Shown one piece after another: positions 44,858 through 56,902 of a DNA stretch of 64,000 nucleotides (position 1 is the first letter of the stretch; every line of letters begins with the position of its first letter). Source of the DNA: Sarcomyxa edulis (taxonomy: Eukaryota > Basidiomycota > Agaricomycetes > Agaricales > Mycenaceae); contig QUOL01000003.1 of the NCBI GenBank assembly GCA_009761415.1, forward strand, positions 1,302,001 to 1,366,000, given 5' to 3'. The notes beneath the pieces are model-generated. The model made no database searches, was not told the DNA's origin, and saw only the letters and a program-made list of their open reading frames with translations. The position numbers and the translations under genes were made by a program.

Positions 44858-47190
44858 TCATAATTTCCCTTTCATCTTCCGCAGTTGTTGCTGTTCGTAG
44901 CGGTCCTGCAATACCCGCCGAAGAACCTTGCCCGTTGGGTTTTTCGGTATCTGACATGCAGGTTCTCAATGGTAGCGCATATAACGAGTAAAGCTACTCA
45001 CTTCCTTGACAACCTCTATTCCCCCGCGCAACCATTTGTACTTGCTCAAATTCTCCTCGGTCCACTTGTGTAGAGATTTGATGACCGTTGGTTCCCCACG
45101 TTTCATCCCAGCTTCGCTGAGAACGATCCAAGCTCGAGGTACCTTTTCGTCGGAGGTACGCCCACCACTGACCCCAGCGACCGATACGTCTATAATAAGT
45201 TTGTCTGGATGGGCAAGTAACACTGTCTCAATTTCGACAGGAGATACCTGTAGGATACCAAGTAAGATTCTGCATTGAAATGTATAAGTTTGACCTACTT
45301 GTGCTCCAGACACCTTCAGCGTGTCCTACATTGTCTTTCTGTCAGTTTGGTTACAAACACTAGAGAGCAAGCGTACCTTAGCTCTATCGGCAAAACTAGA
45401 AGAAAAAAAAGAGCTGTGGTACAGGCAATAAGTAGGTGATATGCACTTACAAATAATAACCCTCTTCGTTGACTCTGAAACGGTCACCGGTTCGAAGCCA
45501 CCCATTGATGAAAGTCTCTTTCGTCGCCTTCTCGTTATTCCAGTAACCTGTACGAAAAGGTCGAGTTAAAGAGGAGAATAAAACTCGCCGTGTGATTCAA
45601 TCTACCGAGAGCAATGTTATCACCACTGAGATATAACTCTCCTTCCTCATTGGTGTCGGCGTCCGAACCATCGTCCCGTACGATCCTGGCCTGCATTCCT
45701 GGAAGCAGGGTCCCAGTAGCCCCTAGAGTTTTTTTCAGCTTACCACCAAGAGCTCCAGGATAAGGTTGTGTGATGGCAGACACAGTCTGGAAGTTTCCGT
45801 TTGAGACAAAGAAAAACTCTATGTACGCGACTGACTCACTGTCTCTGACATTCCATAGCCTAATAAGGAGATCGTTTAATATTCATCGAGAGCGAAACAA
45901 AAAATCCATACCTTCGAAAAAAAGTGCCTCAGAAGGGGCAAATGAGCTAAATTTGGTATTCAATTCTGGAGGGAGGTACGCCGCCCCGCTACTGATGGTC
46001 CTCACGGAACTGAGATCAGCTTTATGAATCTTGGGGTAATTGACCAGTTGATGAACGACCGAGGGTATTAGAAAGAGATGAGTTATTCGGTATCTAGTCA
46101 TTCTCTAAATCAGTAAAAAGTATACACGGAGATGTGAGACGTACTTCGAGATTGTCTGGAGAGCATGGTTGATATTCCACTTGGCGAGTACTACTAGACA
46201 TGTCGGAACAATGAAGGCTCGGAAGCAGTACATGTACAGTCCGTATGTATGGTGTAACGGAAGAAAGGCCAGAACTACAGGGAATATTGGTGGAGTGTCA
46301 GCAGGCAAAGTGGGCTATATAGCAAGAGTAAGTCCAAGTCTGACATCAGTTCGTGAGAGGGATTCATACCATGTAAACCGCCCGTGCCGCGTCCTCAAGT
46401 AATTTCGCTTGATATAATGCGTAGATGAGGTTCTTGTGTGAAATCATCACAGCTAAAGCACTCGAGCGTTAGTTCGGTCCAATCTGAACTATCCTCAAAC
46501 GTACCCTTCGGTAATCCACTCGTACCACTAGAGAAGACAAGGTATGCTAGGGTATCCTTTTTGGCTGGACGGACCGCCACTCGTGGAATACGCTTGGATT
46601 GTGCGAGTCTTACGAAGTCGTCGAAATTCATCCTGCCTTTAACGTAGCCATCTAAAATGAAAATATTATCCAGACGTAGCCCAACTTCCTTTGCGACAGG
46701 GAGTACACGTGGGAGAAGTTTAGCGTGCACGAACAAACGTGTTGCTTTGGACAAGCGCAATGCATGACCGAGTTCGAAAGCAGTCGAATACGACGAGAGC
46801 AACGCAAAAGGGGTGGTGATCACGAGAAGAGAATGGACAAGGGTTATATATTCCTGTTAACGTATCATGTAGATCTGCTCTTTACTCAAGTTTTTTGGGA
46901 TGTTTCTGATGATAACTGCTCACCATGCAATTTTCGCTCAAAATACCGACCATCTCCCCATCTTCGGACCGTAAGCCAAGCCCTCCTTCGGACACAGGTG
47001 CGCCCAGAGCTGTTGCACCATCATAAACTCGTTCTAGAAATTCCTGAGAAGATCTCTTCCTTCCAGTCGTCGAATCAATATGGATTGTATAGTCAGTCCA
47101 CCCGGCCTGGTCTGGGCGACGAAAGAGAACATCGTGTACGTTGACTTCTGGAGGAGCTGGAGGGTCTGGATAGATAGATGTCAAAGGCAT
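44858..47190 (-). CDS. acyl-CoA synthetase / 4-coumarate-CoA ligase-like AMP-binding enzyme
   Basis: ANL enzymes activate a carboxylic acid with ATP and load it on CoA. The start MPLTSIYPDPPAPPEVNVHD is followed by EMVGILSENC and STAFELGHALRLSKATRLF. The AMP-binding signature LAYLVFSSGTSGLPKG follows. Next come AFLPLHHTYGLYMYCFRA, RYRITHLFLIPSVVHQLVNY and ISSGAAYLPPEL. The A8 region is GELYLSGDNIA plus GDRFRVNEEGYY, then VEIETVLLAHPDKLIIDVSV and the catalytic lysine region PKNPTGKVLRRVLQDRYEQQ. Around ten exons are needed, and the stop (44858-44860) follows RKMKGKL. No PTS1 tripeptide ends the protein, so peroxisomal targeting is not supported. The substrate could be a fatty or aromatic acid. 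It diverges from the BTB gene. Confidence 0.9.
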
Positions 47191-47789
47191 GTTATGGGCT
47201 TTGAACGGGCGCAGTCATATTGATGGGAATTCTCTACTTATAGCGTCTGTCGATGTCGTTCAAGGCAAGCCGGGTCGCAATGAGCTTGAATGATCCGACG
47301 CGTTTTTCAAGTGCTCACTCACTTGACCTTCACCATGCTCATCTGATCTTCGTCCTTGGGCCTTGTGAACTCTCTAACGATCTGGCATAATCTTCTTATA
47401 ATGCTAAGGCCATCCCTATGGTACTGGGTAGCAGTGATTGGCATTCACGAGATGTTCGAATCTCTCGCGGTCTGACGTCGTTTCGCCTTTGACTCGGCCC
47501 CCTAAACGACGAGGTACTACAAATGTATCTCATGGACACGAGAAAATACGTACCAGTGTCGTGGTGTGTTTCGCAGTGAGCAGGCATTTCTCACTATTTC
47601 ACAAATCACAATATTAATTCCTCAAAGGCCGTAAAACGACACGTCTTTGTCTCACAACATGCTTCTTATGCCTTCCCGACATTGACTACAGCCATAGGTT
47701 AACTTAGTGTCTAAACATGCGTTATCCACGCCTCGGCAACCGTTCCAGAGTCTATAAATCCATCATGCTTTTACTCGGTCCCCATCACT
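47191..47789. other. divergent intergenic region between the acyl-CoA synthetase and BTB genes
   Basis: The 599-nt region holds both promoters. A TATA-like TATAAAT at 47753-47759 lies 31 nt upstream of the BTB ATG. No gene was recognised. Confidence 0.5.
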
Positions 47790-48710
47790 ATGGCTGCGAA
47801 TCCAACGCTGAAATTCAACCCCAGCGCTAATAAACTGCAGCCTACTGGAGGAGCTGCTCCTCGCTACCACCCTCTATTTGCTTCTCCAGAGGCCGATACC
47901 ATTCTCCGTTCCACCGATGGAAAATTATATCGCATCCCTTCGTACACCTTACGGACGACCTCTGGACTCTTCCAAACCATGTTTTCCTTGCCACAACCTC
48001 AAATAGAAAGTCGAATGCAGACTCACATACCTGCCTTTGAGCCTTCAAATCTCCTCGATAAATTCTTATGCATGCTCAGCGGACTCTCTATCCCACCTTG
48101 GGAGTCCTTTGACGACGTCGAAAGCATCCTCACCGTGGCTGAGAAGTGGGACACTCCTGGTCCCATTGAGACTATTCGATCATCCTTAACCTCTCCGATG
48201 TTCCTCTCAGATCCACTCCGCCTCTACACAATCGCCACGCACTTCGGTTGGGACGCAGAAGCAAAACTCGCTTCGAAACATAGTCTTACGCTTTGCCTTT
48301 CCTCTGCCATTCACCAAGCGACGCTACAAAGTCTTTCGACCAAACACCTTCTACCTTTACTCGAATTACACCGCCGTCGTCGTGATCAATTCAAAGTCCT
48401 TATTGATAGTCCAGAGCGATTTACCGCTGGCAACAGCGTCGATCCTCCGATGCATTGCGCCCGGTGTGGCGAAGTGCCCTTGGAAAATCATACGTGGCGA
48501 GAACTCAAAGGCGTCATGTTCCTGGAGATGGACAGGAGACCACTTGGAGATACAGTCCTGAGTAAACTGGACTTGTGCGAATGGCCGGAGGCGGAGGCGT
48601 GCTGGGAAGCTAGATGCAGTAAGGAAGGGTGTGGGAGTCTTAATTATGATAAAGTGGCAACACTGAGACAGATCAGGAATTGCCTCGATTTGCTACCGAC
48701 TACGATATGA
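47790..48710 (+). CDS. BTB/POZ-domain protein
   Basis: This is a single-exon gene of 306 codons. The BTB domain begins at HPLFASPEADTILRSTDGKL, with YRIPSYTLRTTSGLFQTMF and FLCMLSGLSIPPWESFDDV. This is the form widespread in Agaricomycetes, where proteins of this type are expanded and thought to be CUL3 adaptors or dimerisation proteins. The middle (VAEKWDTPGPIETIRSSL, LASKHSLTLCLSSAIHQATL) is helical and BACK-like. The C-terminus has paired cysteines, MHCARCGEVP and CWEARCSKEGCGSLNYD, that could bind zinc. The absence of introns is unusual for this window but typical of expanded fungal families. Partners are unknown. Confidence 0.88.
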   Translation: MAANPTLKFNPSANKLQPTGGAAPRYHPLFASPEADTILRSTDGKLYRIPSYTLRTTSGLFQTMFSLPQPQIESRMQTHIPAFEPSNLLDKFLCMLSGLSIPPWESFDDVESILTVAEKWDTPGPIETIRSSLTSPMFLSDPLRLYTIATHFGWDAEAKLASKHSLTLCLSSAIHQATLQSLSTKHLLPLLELHRRRRDQFKVLIDSPERFTAGNSVDPPMHCARCGEVPLENHTWRELKGVMFLEMDRRPLGDTVLSKLDLCEWPEAEACWEARCSKEGCGSLNYDKVATLRQIRNCLDLLPTTI

Positions 48711-49861
48711 ATGACGAGTCTTACGCTGCCATTCTCAGCAAGGCGTGCCACGTAAAGATTCGATGCCACTTTGATGACACTAGAAGCATGAAATAGGGAG
48801 CCACTGAGTGGGTGCGGGACTTATATATGTCTCATCAGGTTCCGACGGACGGTGCTTCTGCTTCTCCATCGTGGCGTAAGTCTGTTATTCCTGTACTATA
48901 AATATACTGATTGGTAGGACCGAAAGCTTCCACATGCCTAAGTCCCCGACACCAAACTACGCCATACACCCGTGATGGCTCGATGACGATCGTACTGCTA
49001 TAGACATGTGGAAAACTTTGTCTACTTCAAGATTGCAGCTTTCAAGACATGAGATTCTTCGGCCCTAATTGGACATCAACATAGACCAATTTACAAGCTA
49101 ATGGCCTAACTGGTACATTGCGCGTACAACGCCTCGGCGGAGATACATATACATACAAGCTAATAGTACTCAGACCCAGGCACACGGACACGCTTCTCCG
49201 AGTCACATTCATTGACCTGGGTAACTTGTGGCACATGTCTACGCAAGTAATAACGACCGGAGTCATTGTAGTTTACGATGTAACTTCAGACGTCTCTGTA
49301 GTGACACCGAAAGCTTGTGTACTGATGTGAAAGTCTGCCTTCGGTCTACAAATAAGCCGTGTGCCGTCGAATGTTCTGAGCACGGGATAGAATGCAGCAC
49401 CGTCCGGCATCCGCGGCTTCTGTCATCAGCGATGCTACCTATACAGAATGTCTGGAAAGGGTCGTACGGAACTCTGAGAGCGATCTACAGGGTAGGATTA
49501 TCCAAGGCAAGACTTTTCAGGAAGCGAACAGATGAAAAACGCGTCGCGTCCGAGTCACGTTGAGTGTGCGTGATTGAGTCTTGTTGGCGTTGTTTGGCAG
49601 TCCCTTCAACACGCTCTTCGCTGATCGCAACTCATTCAACGCGTTGACGTTGGCGGCGTGAGGTCTTGTTCGCGTGCGGTAGATTCAAGCATCCAGGATT
49701 TGTGCGTCAAGGCGGTCTTTGCTGTGGACCACAACAGTTTTTCTCCCTAGTCCGCTTGGGTCTAGTGCAACCTCTGCAACATTCGCGACTTTCGTCCGAC
49801 GTTGACGCTGAACTTAGGATCCAATACCACTCTGCCAGATTGTTTGGAATCACCGCCTATC
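48711..49861. other. intergenic between the BTB and kinase genes, no supportable gene
   Basis: Several overlapping frames of 60-130 codons occur on both strands but none has domain character or splice continuity. The kinase may have an upstream non-coding exon here. The frame extending 5' of the kinase ATG is open from 49766 but has no in-frame ATG. Confidence 0.45.
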
Positions 49862-51661
49862 ATGGGTCCAGGTCTAGGGTATACTCACCTCTCGCCCTCG
49901 GATCTGGCGTACTCTTCACCTACGGAAAGCGAAGCTTGCCAGACACCTTTCATGCATTCCTCCGAGCACCATTTCCAGCCCGTTTGCCCTCATATAGTCG
50001 GGACAGGACATGCTTATCTCAAAGGAGACGAGAATGGTTCAAAATCTGTGGATCATCCTTGTGACGCTGTCGACACACCCCCACGATCTCAGCTGTTCAT
50101 GGCCCCCTCGTCCCAGGAAACCCCACATCACGCGCTACAACTGTCACCGCTGGTCTCTTTTGACCCCGATGGCTCTCCGTTTGAACTGGATCCCTTCGCA
50201 GCTTCGTTCTCATTCGTACCCAACGATGGCGGCCCGGTTCCTCCACCTGACTGTCCTTCTCTTGCTGTCATCCCGTCCTTGGAAGAGCACCATCCTTCAT
50301 CTCCGACTCGTGCGCCACAGGCTCTACATAAGCTCAATGCTGGCCTACTACTGAATCTGAGAGGTCGTTATCACTCGCCTCGGTTCCCTGTTGAACACAC
50401 TCTCAACCCCTTCTTTGTGCGGACCTACGAACTTGGAGATGAACTTGGCTCGGGCGGGTACGGATTCGTCATGACGGCACATAATCGAATGGAAGGACAT
50501 GAAGTCGCTGTCAAGTTCATCATCAAAGCGAAAGTTCCAGAACACGCGTGGATGGAAGACGAAACTATTGGTAGATTGCCCACTGAGGTGATGCTATTAA
50601 GTTTTATAGACCACGAGAACATCGTAAAGTGTCTAGATCTCTTCGAAGACTCGCTTTATTTTTACCTGGTATGCTCTATCTTAATGTGTACATATACGTG
50701 TCGCTTATTGGAAAATCTATCAAGGTACAAGAGCTTCACGGTTCTCCCTGGCCCAAGAATATCCATTCCCGAAGGAAACCTCCCCCGGGGCCACATAGGC
50801 CTCAACCGATCGAGTCTACCCCGCCTTTGTTGTCTCCTTGCGCTTCAGAAGCCTCTGTGGCAGACTCCGAACCTGCCACCCCTCTCCATCTATCTTCCCA
50901 ACTAGATCCTTACCCCCCGACACAAGGTTCAGAGAACGGCATAGGCCTCGATCCGCATAAAGACCATCATGACCGTTCTCGATCTCACCCGCAACTTCTC
51001 CATGAAAAGCAGCAGGGACAGCTTCTACTTCCCCCGCGCCCCGACTTTTCACGCCGGCCATCTCATGATCTTTTCGAGTGTATCGAACAGTCAGATCACA
51101 AGCGACTCCCAGAGGATAAAGCATGCTATATATTCGCACAGGTCGTCGAAGCGGTGTATTATCTAGACTGCCAAGGCGTTACCCATCGGGACATCAAGGA
51201 CGAAAACCTAGTCATCGATAAAGATCTCAAGGTAACGGCTATATATCGCACTGTAATTCTATTGCAAGGCTAACGACATCATCTAGGTCAAACTAATCGA
51301 TTTTGGCAGTGCCATCGTCGTAAATCCGGATGAACCTCGTCCATATTATACCCTCTTCTTTGGCACAACAGCGTATGCATCTTCTGAGATATTACTCAAG
51401 AAGCCCTATCAGGCCCCTCCCGCCGAAATTTGGACACTCGGAATCCTACTTTCCTACCTGTTGACCGGAATGTCTCCCTTCCCAACCGAAAAAGACGCGA
51501 TCGAAGGGAGAATCGTTCTTACGGATACACCTGGGACGAAGCTGTCCAAGACATCATTGAGCTTGTTGCAAAAGTGCTTGGATCCAGACCCCGAGAAGCG
51601 TATAACTATCGGCGAGGTCAGAGCGCATCGGTGGCTAAGGTCGTGCAATATAGGTCGCTAG
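49862..51661 (+). CDS. Ser/Thr protein kinase (PSK/CAMK-like) with a long hinge insert
   Basis: A Ser/Pro-rich N-terminus of about 170 residues (MGPGLGYTHLSPSDLAYSS) precedes the kinase domain. The glycine loop is GDELGSGGYGFVMTA, the lysine is in HEVAVKFIIK, and the helix-C glutamate is near LPTEVMLLSFIDHENIV. After the first intron (about 50670-50725) the beta-5 strand continues LYFYLVQELHGSPW. A Pro/Ser/His-rich insert of about 100 residues then comes before SHDLFECIEQSD. The catalytic loop is THRDIKDENLV, the metal loop LIDFGSA after the second intron, and the activation segment FFGTTAYASSEILLKKP. The end is TLGILLSYLLTGMSPFPTEK and ITIGEVRAHRWLRSC. All catalytic residues are present. The layout resembles fungal PAS-kinase relatives without a visible PAS domain. 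The start at 49862 is the first in-frame ATG; an upstream exon cannot be excluded. Confidence 0.88.
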
Positions 51662-52062
51662 GAATCTATTCTTTCCCCCCGACTCCTTGCTCTAGGTTCC
51701 TAGTTTTCTGTTCTCGCAATTCTCAAGGACTGTGCTGCCATTGTATATATATATAAATCACTGCTACGCCAATTTTGTACGCATACCTCTCAACCTATCC
51801 CTTATCCCTTATCCCTTGCTATACCCTTCCGCCATCATCCCCATATCTCGTCTTGTCTTTGTATCTCATACCACATACCAGTCACACGCACACATATCAT
51901 CTTGTATACATATCATCTTGTATCCTGTCGAATCAATTGCATTGTATCCTAGCGTCTGTAGAGAATCATGAGGTCTTGTCACGATGAACGGAATAAGGTA
52001 GCACGAACAATGTGCTTCCTGGCGGACTTGAACCCGAAGGAGATGATATGATGAACTCACTT
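51662..52062. other. convergent 3' region between the kinase and F-box paralogue A
   Basis: T/C-rich 3' sequence. It contains three copies of CTTATCC-type 7-mers near 51797-51820 and a doubled 16-bp unit CATATCATCTTGTATA near 51893-51925. No gene seen. Confidence 0.5.
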
Positions 52063-53625
52063 TCAATATCCAAGCCACTGATCACTTTCTGCGTAATCCA
52101 AAATAAAGACTTCGGACTTGTAGAAGTGACATAGTCGTCCACGGACGCCATCGAAGGGACAACTTTTGAACAGGTTCAACTGTTCATCTGGAAACTCACT
52201 TGATCCTTCCAACTCCATCTTATCGTGATTCGTGATTCGTACCAGGAACGTTATCACTCGACTTTCAATTCCAACTGAGCACATCAGTCGCGCTACATCG
52301 CCAGTAAAGTTCACGGTAGCCTGCAAGCAATAACCGCGCATGAACCTGGTGTCCAGTATTGTCAAGGACGGATCATGTCTATACGAAGGGAGGGATACTC
52401 TGAAATAGTTGAGAACAGACCAACCTTCGCCACTGGACAGCGCTAGGAAGGTCATGTCGATGTCTCCGAGAGATGTGTCCTTGGTGTAGTTGACCATTAT
52501 TGGCTCAACGAAGTCGTTAGTCTTCCCAGAGTGCGAACTAGAGATGTCTCTCTCACGGTCCACTGCAATCGTAGATAGTGCAGGAAAAGGGAACGCTTCA
52601 AGGTATCCGTCCCGAGTCCGGGGATTTGTGCGGAACAGTAAGACATGGGTTGGCGTCATGATCAATGCGGTAACCAAGTAACATCTGAGATCCAACAAGT
52701 CCTACCATAAAATCATGTTATATTCAGCAAACGAAACTACAGCAAGAGAGACTTCATACACACCAGCCTGAAGTCAAACAGATCACGCGGGGGAAGGGTG
52801 AACAGTTGAAGTTTCCCTGAGTCCTGCCTGGAGGTATACAGGACTAGAGTATTGTGAGAAATAGCCATCTTGGTATCCCGTAAGACAGAGTTAACCGGGA
52901 TCTGAGCGATGAATTGAACATTCGTGGGTTGGGATATCTTGAAGACATGGCTGGAACGCGTGAGGATGAATTCAAGTCACCTAATGAGAATAACGTACAT
53001 CATGCAGACCACCTCATCGTCTTCTATGAGCTGTGGACCTTCAACTTGCATCACAGCAACGAACGCGTCGGCTCCAGGAGTTTGAGTGATTGAGCAGCGG
53101 GAGAACATGGACGAATTCGAAACATCGTTCTCTCCGTCGTAGACAAAGATGGGAACGTGGAAATCGTCAGCGCCAGCGTCAAGATCATAGAAGGTGAGTT
53201 TTCTTGATCCAACGACGAGGTATCGCCCAAGGATAAGTTCCACATAATTTATGTCGAAAGGAGTGGCAAGAATACGACGGGAGACCGGTTTTGGAGATGG
53301 ACTATTTAACCTCCGGTCTAACCTAGTGGCATAAGCGAGCAGGCGCTCGAGATCTTGAGCAGATTGAGACGCCAAGGGTCCTGGTGGTCGTAGAAGGGAA
53401 CATCGCTTGTAGGCGTCTGACCAAACTGTACGTTGAATGACAAGTCGTTGAAAGTGCTTGCAAACCTGTCAACATATTGCAGCAGTAAGAAATAGTATTG
53501 CTATCGAAGATCACTAGAAATCAGACCTGTCGGATGCGTACGATGTCTAGGATGGACAAGAAAGACACAATGATGTAGAGAACATCATATGGTAGCGTTT
53601 CTATCGTTTGGCTCGACTTCTCCAT
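52063..53625 (-). CDS. F-box protein, tandem paralogue A
   Basis: The first exon gives a canonical F-box: TIETLPYDVLYIIVSFLSIL, DIVRIRQ, then VCKHFQRLVIQRTVWSDAYK across an intron. The body lacks leucine-rich repeats and reads like repeated beta strands: VELILGRYLVVGSRKLTFYD, CYLVTALIMTPTHVLLFRT, GYLEAFPFPALST, CPFDGVRGRLCHFYKSEVFI. It could be a WD-like propeller. The stop follows LDYAESDQWLGY. Paralogue B follows directly upstream on the same strand and shares the same exon layout and block order, so the pair arose by tandem duplication. About 470 residues. The SCF role is inferred from the F-box; the substrate is unknown. Confidence 0.82.
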
Positions 53626-53847
53626 GTCTCTGTGAGAGCTCTGCGCAGAATCCCAAGCTTCGAGGGGCTTATGAATCAAGAAGTCGACGAAGAGGAAGGT
53701 GAGGGCAATATGGGTCGCGATCTGTCACGATATCGATCAACATGAGTCCGAGGCGCCCTTGGGAATTTGAACAAGATTCCAAGAAGAGCAAAAAATCAGT
53801 CAATATCGCTCGGCAGCTCGGGTGAGTTCAATACACACAACTAAGTA

Positions 53848-55400
53848 TCAAATGTAATCTAAGATATAGACTTCTCCAGAACTGTTGCTGTAGCATAGTC
53901 GTCCACGCATGGCATCGAAAGGAAGACCGAAATAGAGGTCAAGATTCTCCTCCAGGACTCCAAGTTCAGTCCCGTTCCTAATTTGAAGATTACCGTTATC
54001 GTCCTTGAGGATGAAGTACGTCAATAGCCGTCTTTGTAATCCAACTGAGCAGATTGCTCGCGCTACGCCGTGGCTCGCAGTACCATGTAGGTCCCAAGCT
54101 AGCCGATCCAATGGTACGTGATGGAGTCCCGTGAAAGTCGGGACTCTGTTGCGTGGAGGAAGAGCGATGTTGAAAAGGTACAAGAGAGTCATCTCGAGGG
54201 AGGTGTTATACGTCAGCGCCAGGAAGGTCATGACGATTTCGCTATCTATAAGTCTTGCAGCGATATCGGTCATCATTGGCTCCGTCAATGCGAATGGAAG
54301 TGGCCCTGTGTGCGAGCTAGTTATTGTGAGTTCAGCGCCTGAAGAGGGTGAGGAGATAGCAGGGAAGGGGAAGGCCTCTAAGTATCCACTGGAAGTACTG
54401 AAGTTTATGCAAAACGCAATAATATGAGTGGAGGTCATGATGAGTTTGTGAAGATTGAAGCCTTGTGGAGACGTCAAGGTCTTCCGGAACCAATGGTTCA
54501 GCTTATAATACAACGAGATAATATGTCGTATACACACTAGCTGGAACCTTGTTCTCGAGGGGATATGAATCAATTTAGGCCCTCCGTCATCATGCAGTAA
54601 TAAGCAATCATTGCCCACGGACTTGACGGACCTGGCATTATGTCGCGTAGTCGGGATCTCCGCAATGTGTCGAATTTGAGGTGACTCTGAAGGACATATA
54701 TTGAAGATGTGGCTGAGAATATCGATGTCATTGTGAGCAAAGCAAACGAGACTATGTATAATCTCCGTAGCACGTACATTGTGAAATCGCGGCGTCCCTT
54801 GAAGGTTTGACTCGAGATTAGAGCCAGGAGCGCGTTTTCTGTCCCATGGTTCGGACCGATCGCGAGATGCAAGAAAATATTTGAGTTGTTTTTTGTGCCA
54901 TAAGAAAAGATGGGATTATTCTGAAGATTGTCATCTGTCGCGTCAAGGTCGAAGAACACGAGCTCATTTCGTCCAAAAATCGAGAGATATCTTCCGAAGA
55001 TAAGATCTATAGACTCCATTCCCATCTGAGGCGCGATTGTGATGGTGCGGCGAGAAACAGGTTGTGCAGATGGAGAGGTGAATTTTTCGTCGAGCTTGCT
55101 GGCTTTGACGAGGAGACTTTCAAGGTCCTGAGCGGAATGGCTTTCCAATGGACCGGGAGCTCGAAGAATGCCAGACCGTTTATACGCGTCCCACCAGACC
55201 GTACGATGGGTAGTGATTCGTCGAAAATTCTTGCACACCTGGTGCGTTACTACCGCGATAAGAGTCCTGAAAAAAATCTGAGAAAATTAGAAGAAAATCT
55301 GACAGACCTGTCTCGTGCGTAAAATATCTTGAACGGAGAGTAAAGATACGATTATATAGAGAACATCGTCTGGCAGCATGTCTATCGTCTGTTTTTGCAT
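53848..55400 (-). CDS. F-box protein, tandem paralogue B
   Basis: The start MQKQTIDMLPDDVLYIIVSL continues LSVQDILRTRQ and, after an intron, VCKNFRRITTHRTVWWDAYK and RSGILRAPGPLESHSAQDLE, closely parallel to paralogue A (RPPGPLASQSAQDLE). Shared blocks include IDLIFGRYLSIFGRNELVFF, GYLEAFPFPAISS, PFDAMRGRLCYSNSSGEVYI and the final LDYI. The divergence of the pair is substantial (my reading suggests well under half identical outside the shared blocks), so the duplication is not recent. The ATG is 97 nt from the NDUFS7 start codon on the other strand, a very short divergent promoter. Confidence 0.82.
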
Positions 55401-55497
55401 TTCGAGCACGTTGTTTTGAGATGAGTTTGCTCTAATTGGTTCTGCGTCTTTAGCCGACTCAGGCAATCAGCCTCCGCTGCCCCGCTCTTCCCCACTC

Positions 55498-56550
<1,053 letters not shown>

Positions 56551-56902
56551 TGTTGGGGGTTGGACTGTAGATATAGATGTATATACCCTGAATACTTGAA
56601 CACGGAATGAATATCCCGCAGTGACACGGGTGTTACCGCGGTCATTTGTTCGCTTCGAGACTGGACCCTGGATAACTTTGAGAATCGTGCTGTTTGATTT
56701 CCTTTTCACTCTTCTGTCATCAGCCAACATTCAACGGTGTGGTTACGCCCCAGGTTACGCCTCGATAGGCTCTTTGAGCCATCTTTGAGCCCTCCCAAAA
56801 CCTTTTCTTCTCATTTATCTTAATCGTCTCACCTTCCTTCTCTCGTAAAATTACACTTTTTCTTTTTTCTGGGCGGCATCTGCGCTCACCGTCACACAAG
56901 TC
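56551..56902. other. 3' region of NDUFS7 and promoter of the next gene
   Basis: Sequence just before 56903 is strongly pyrimidine-rich (TTCTTCTC and CTTTTTCTTTTTTC runs), typical of a fungal core promoter or leader. No gene seen. Confidence 0.5.

Noticed and set aside
51780..51930. Short direct repeats as a possible satellite or CRISPR-like array
   Set aside because: Units are 7 and 16 bp with only two or three copies and no regular unique spacers; this is simple slippage in a 3' region.
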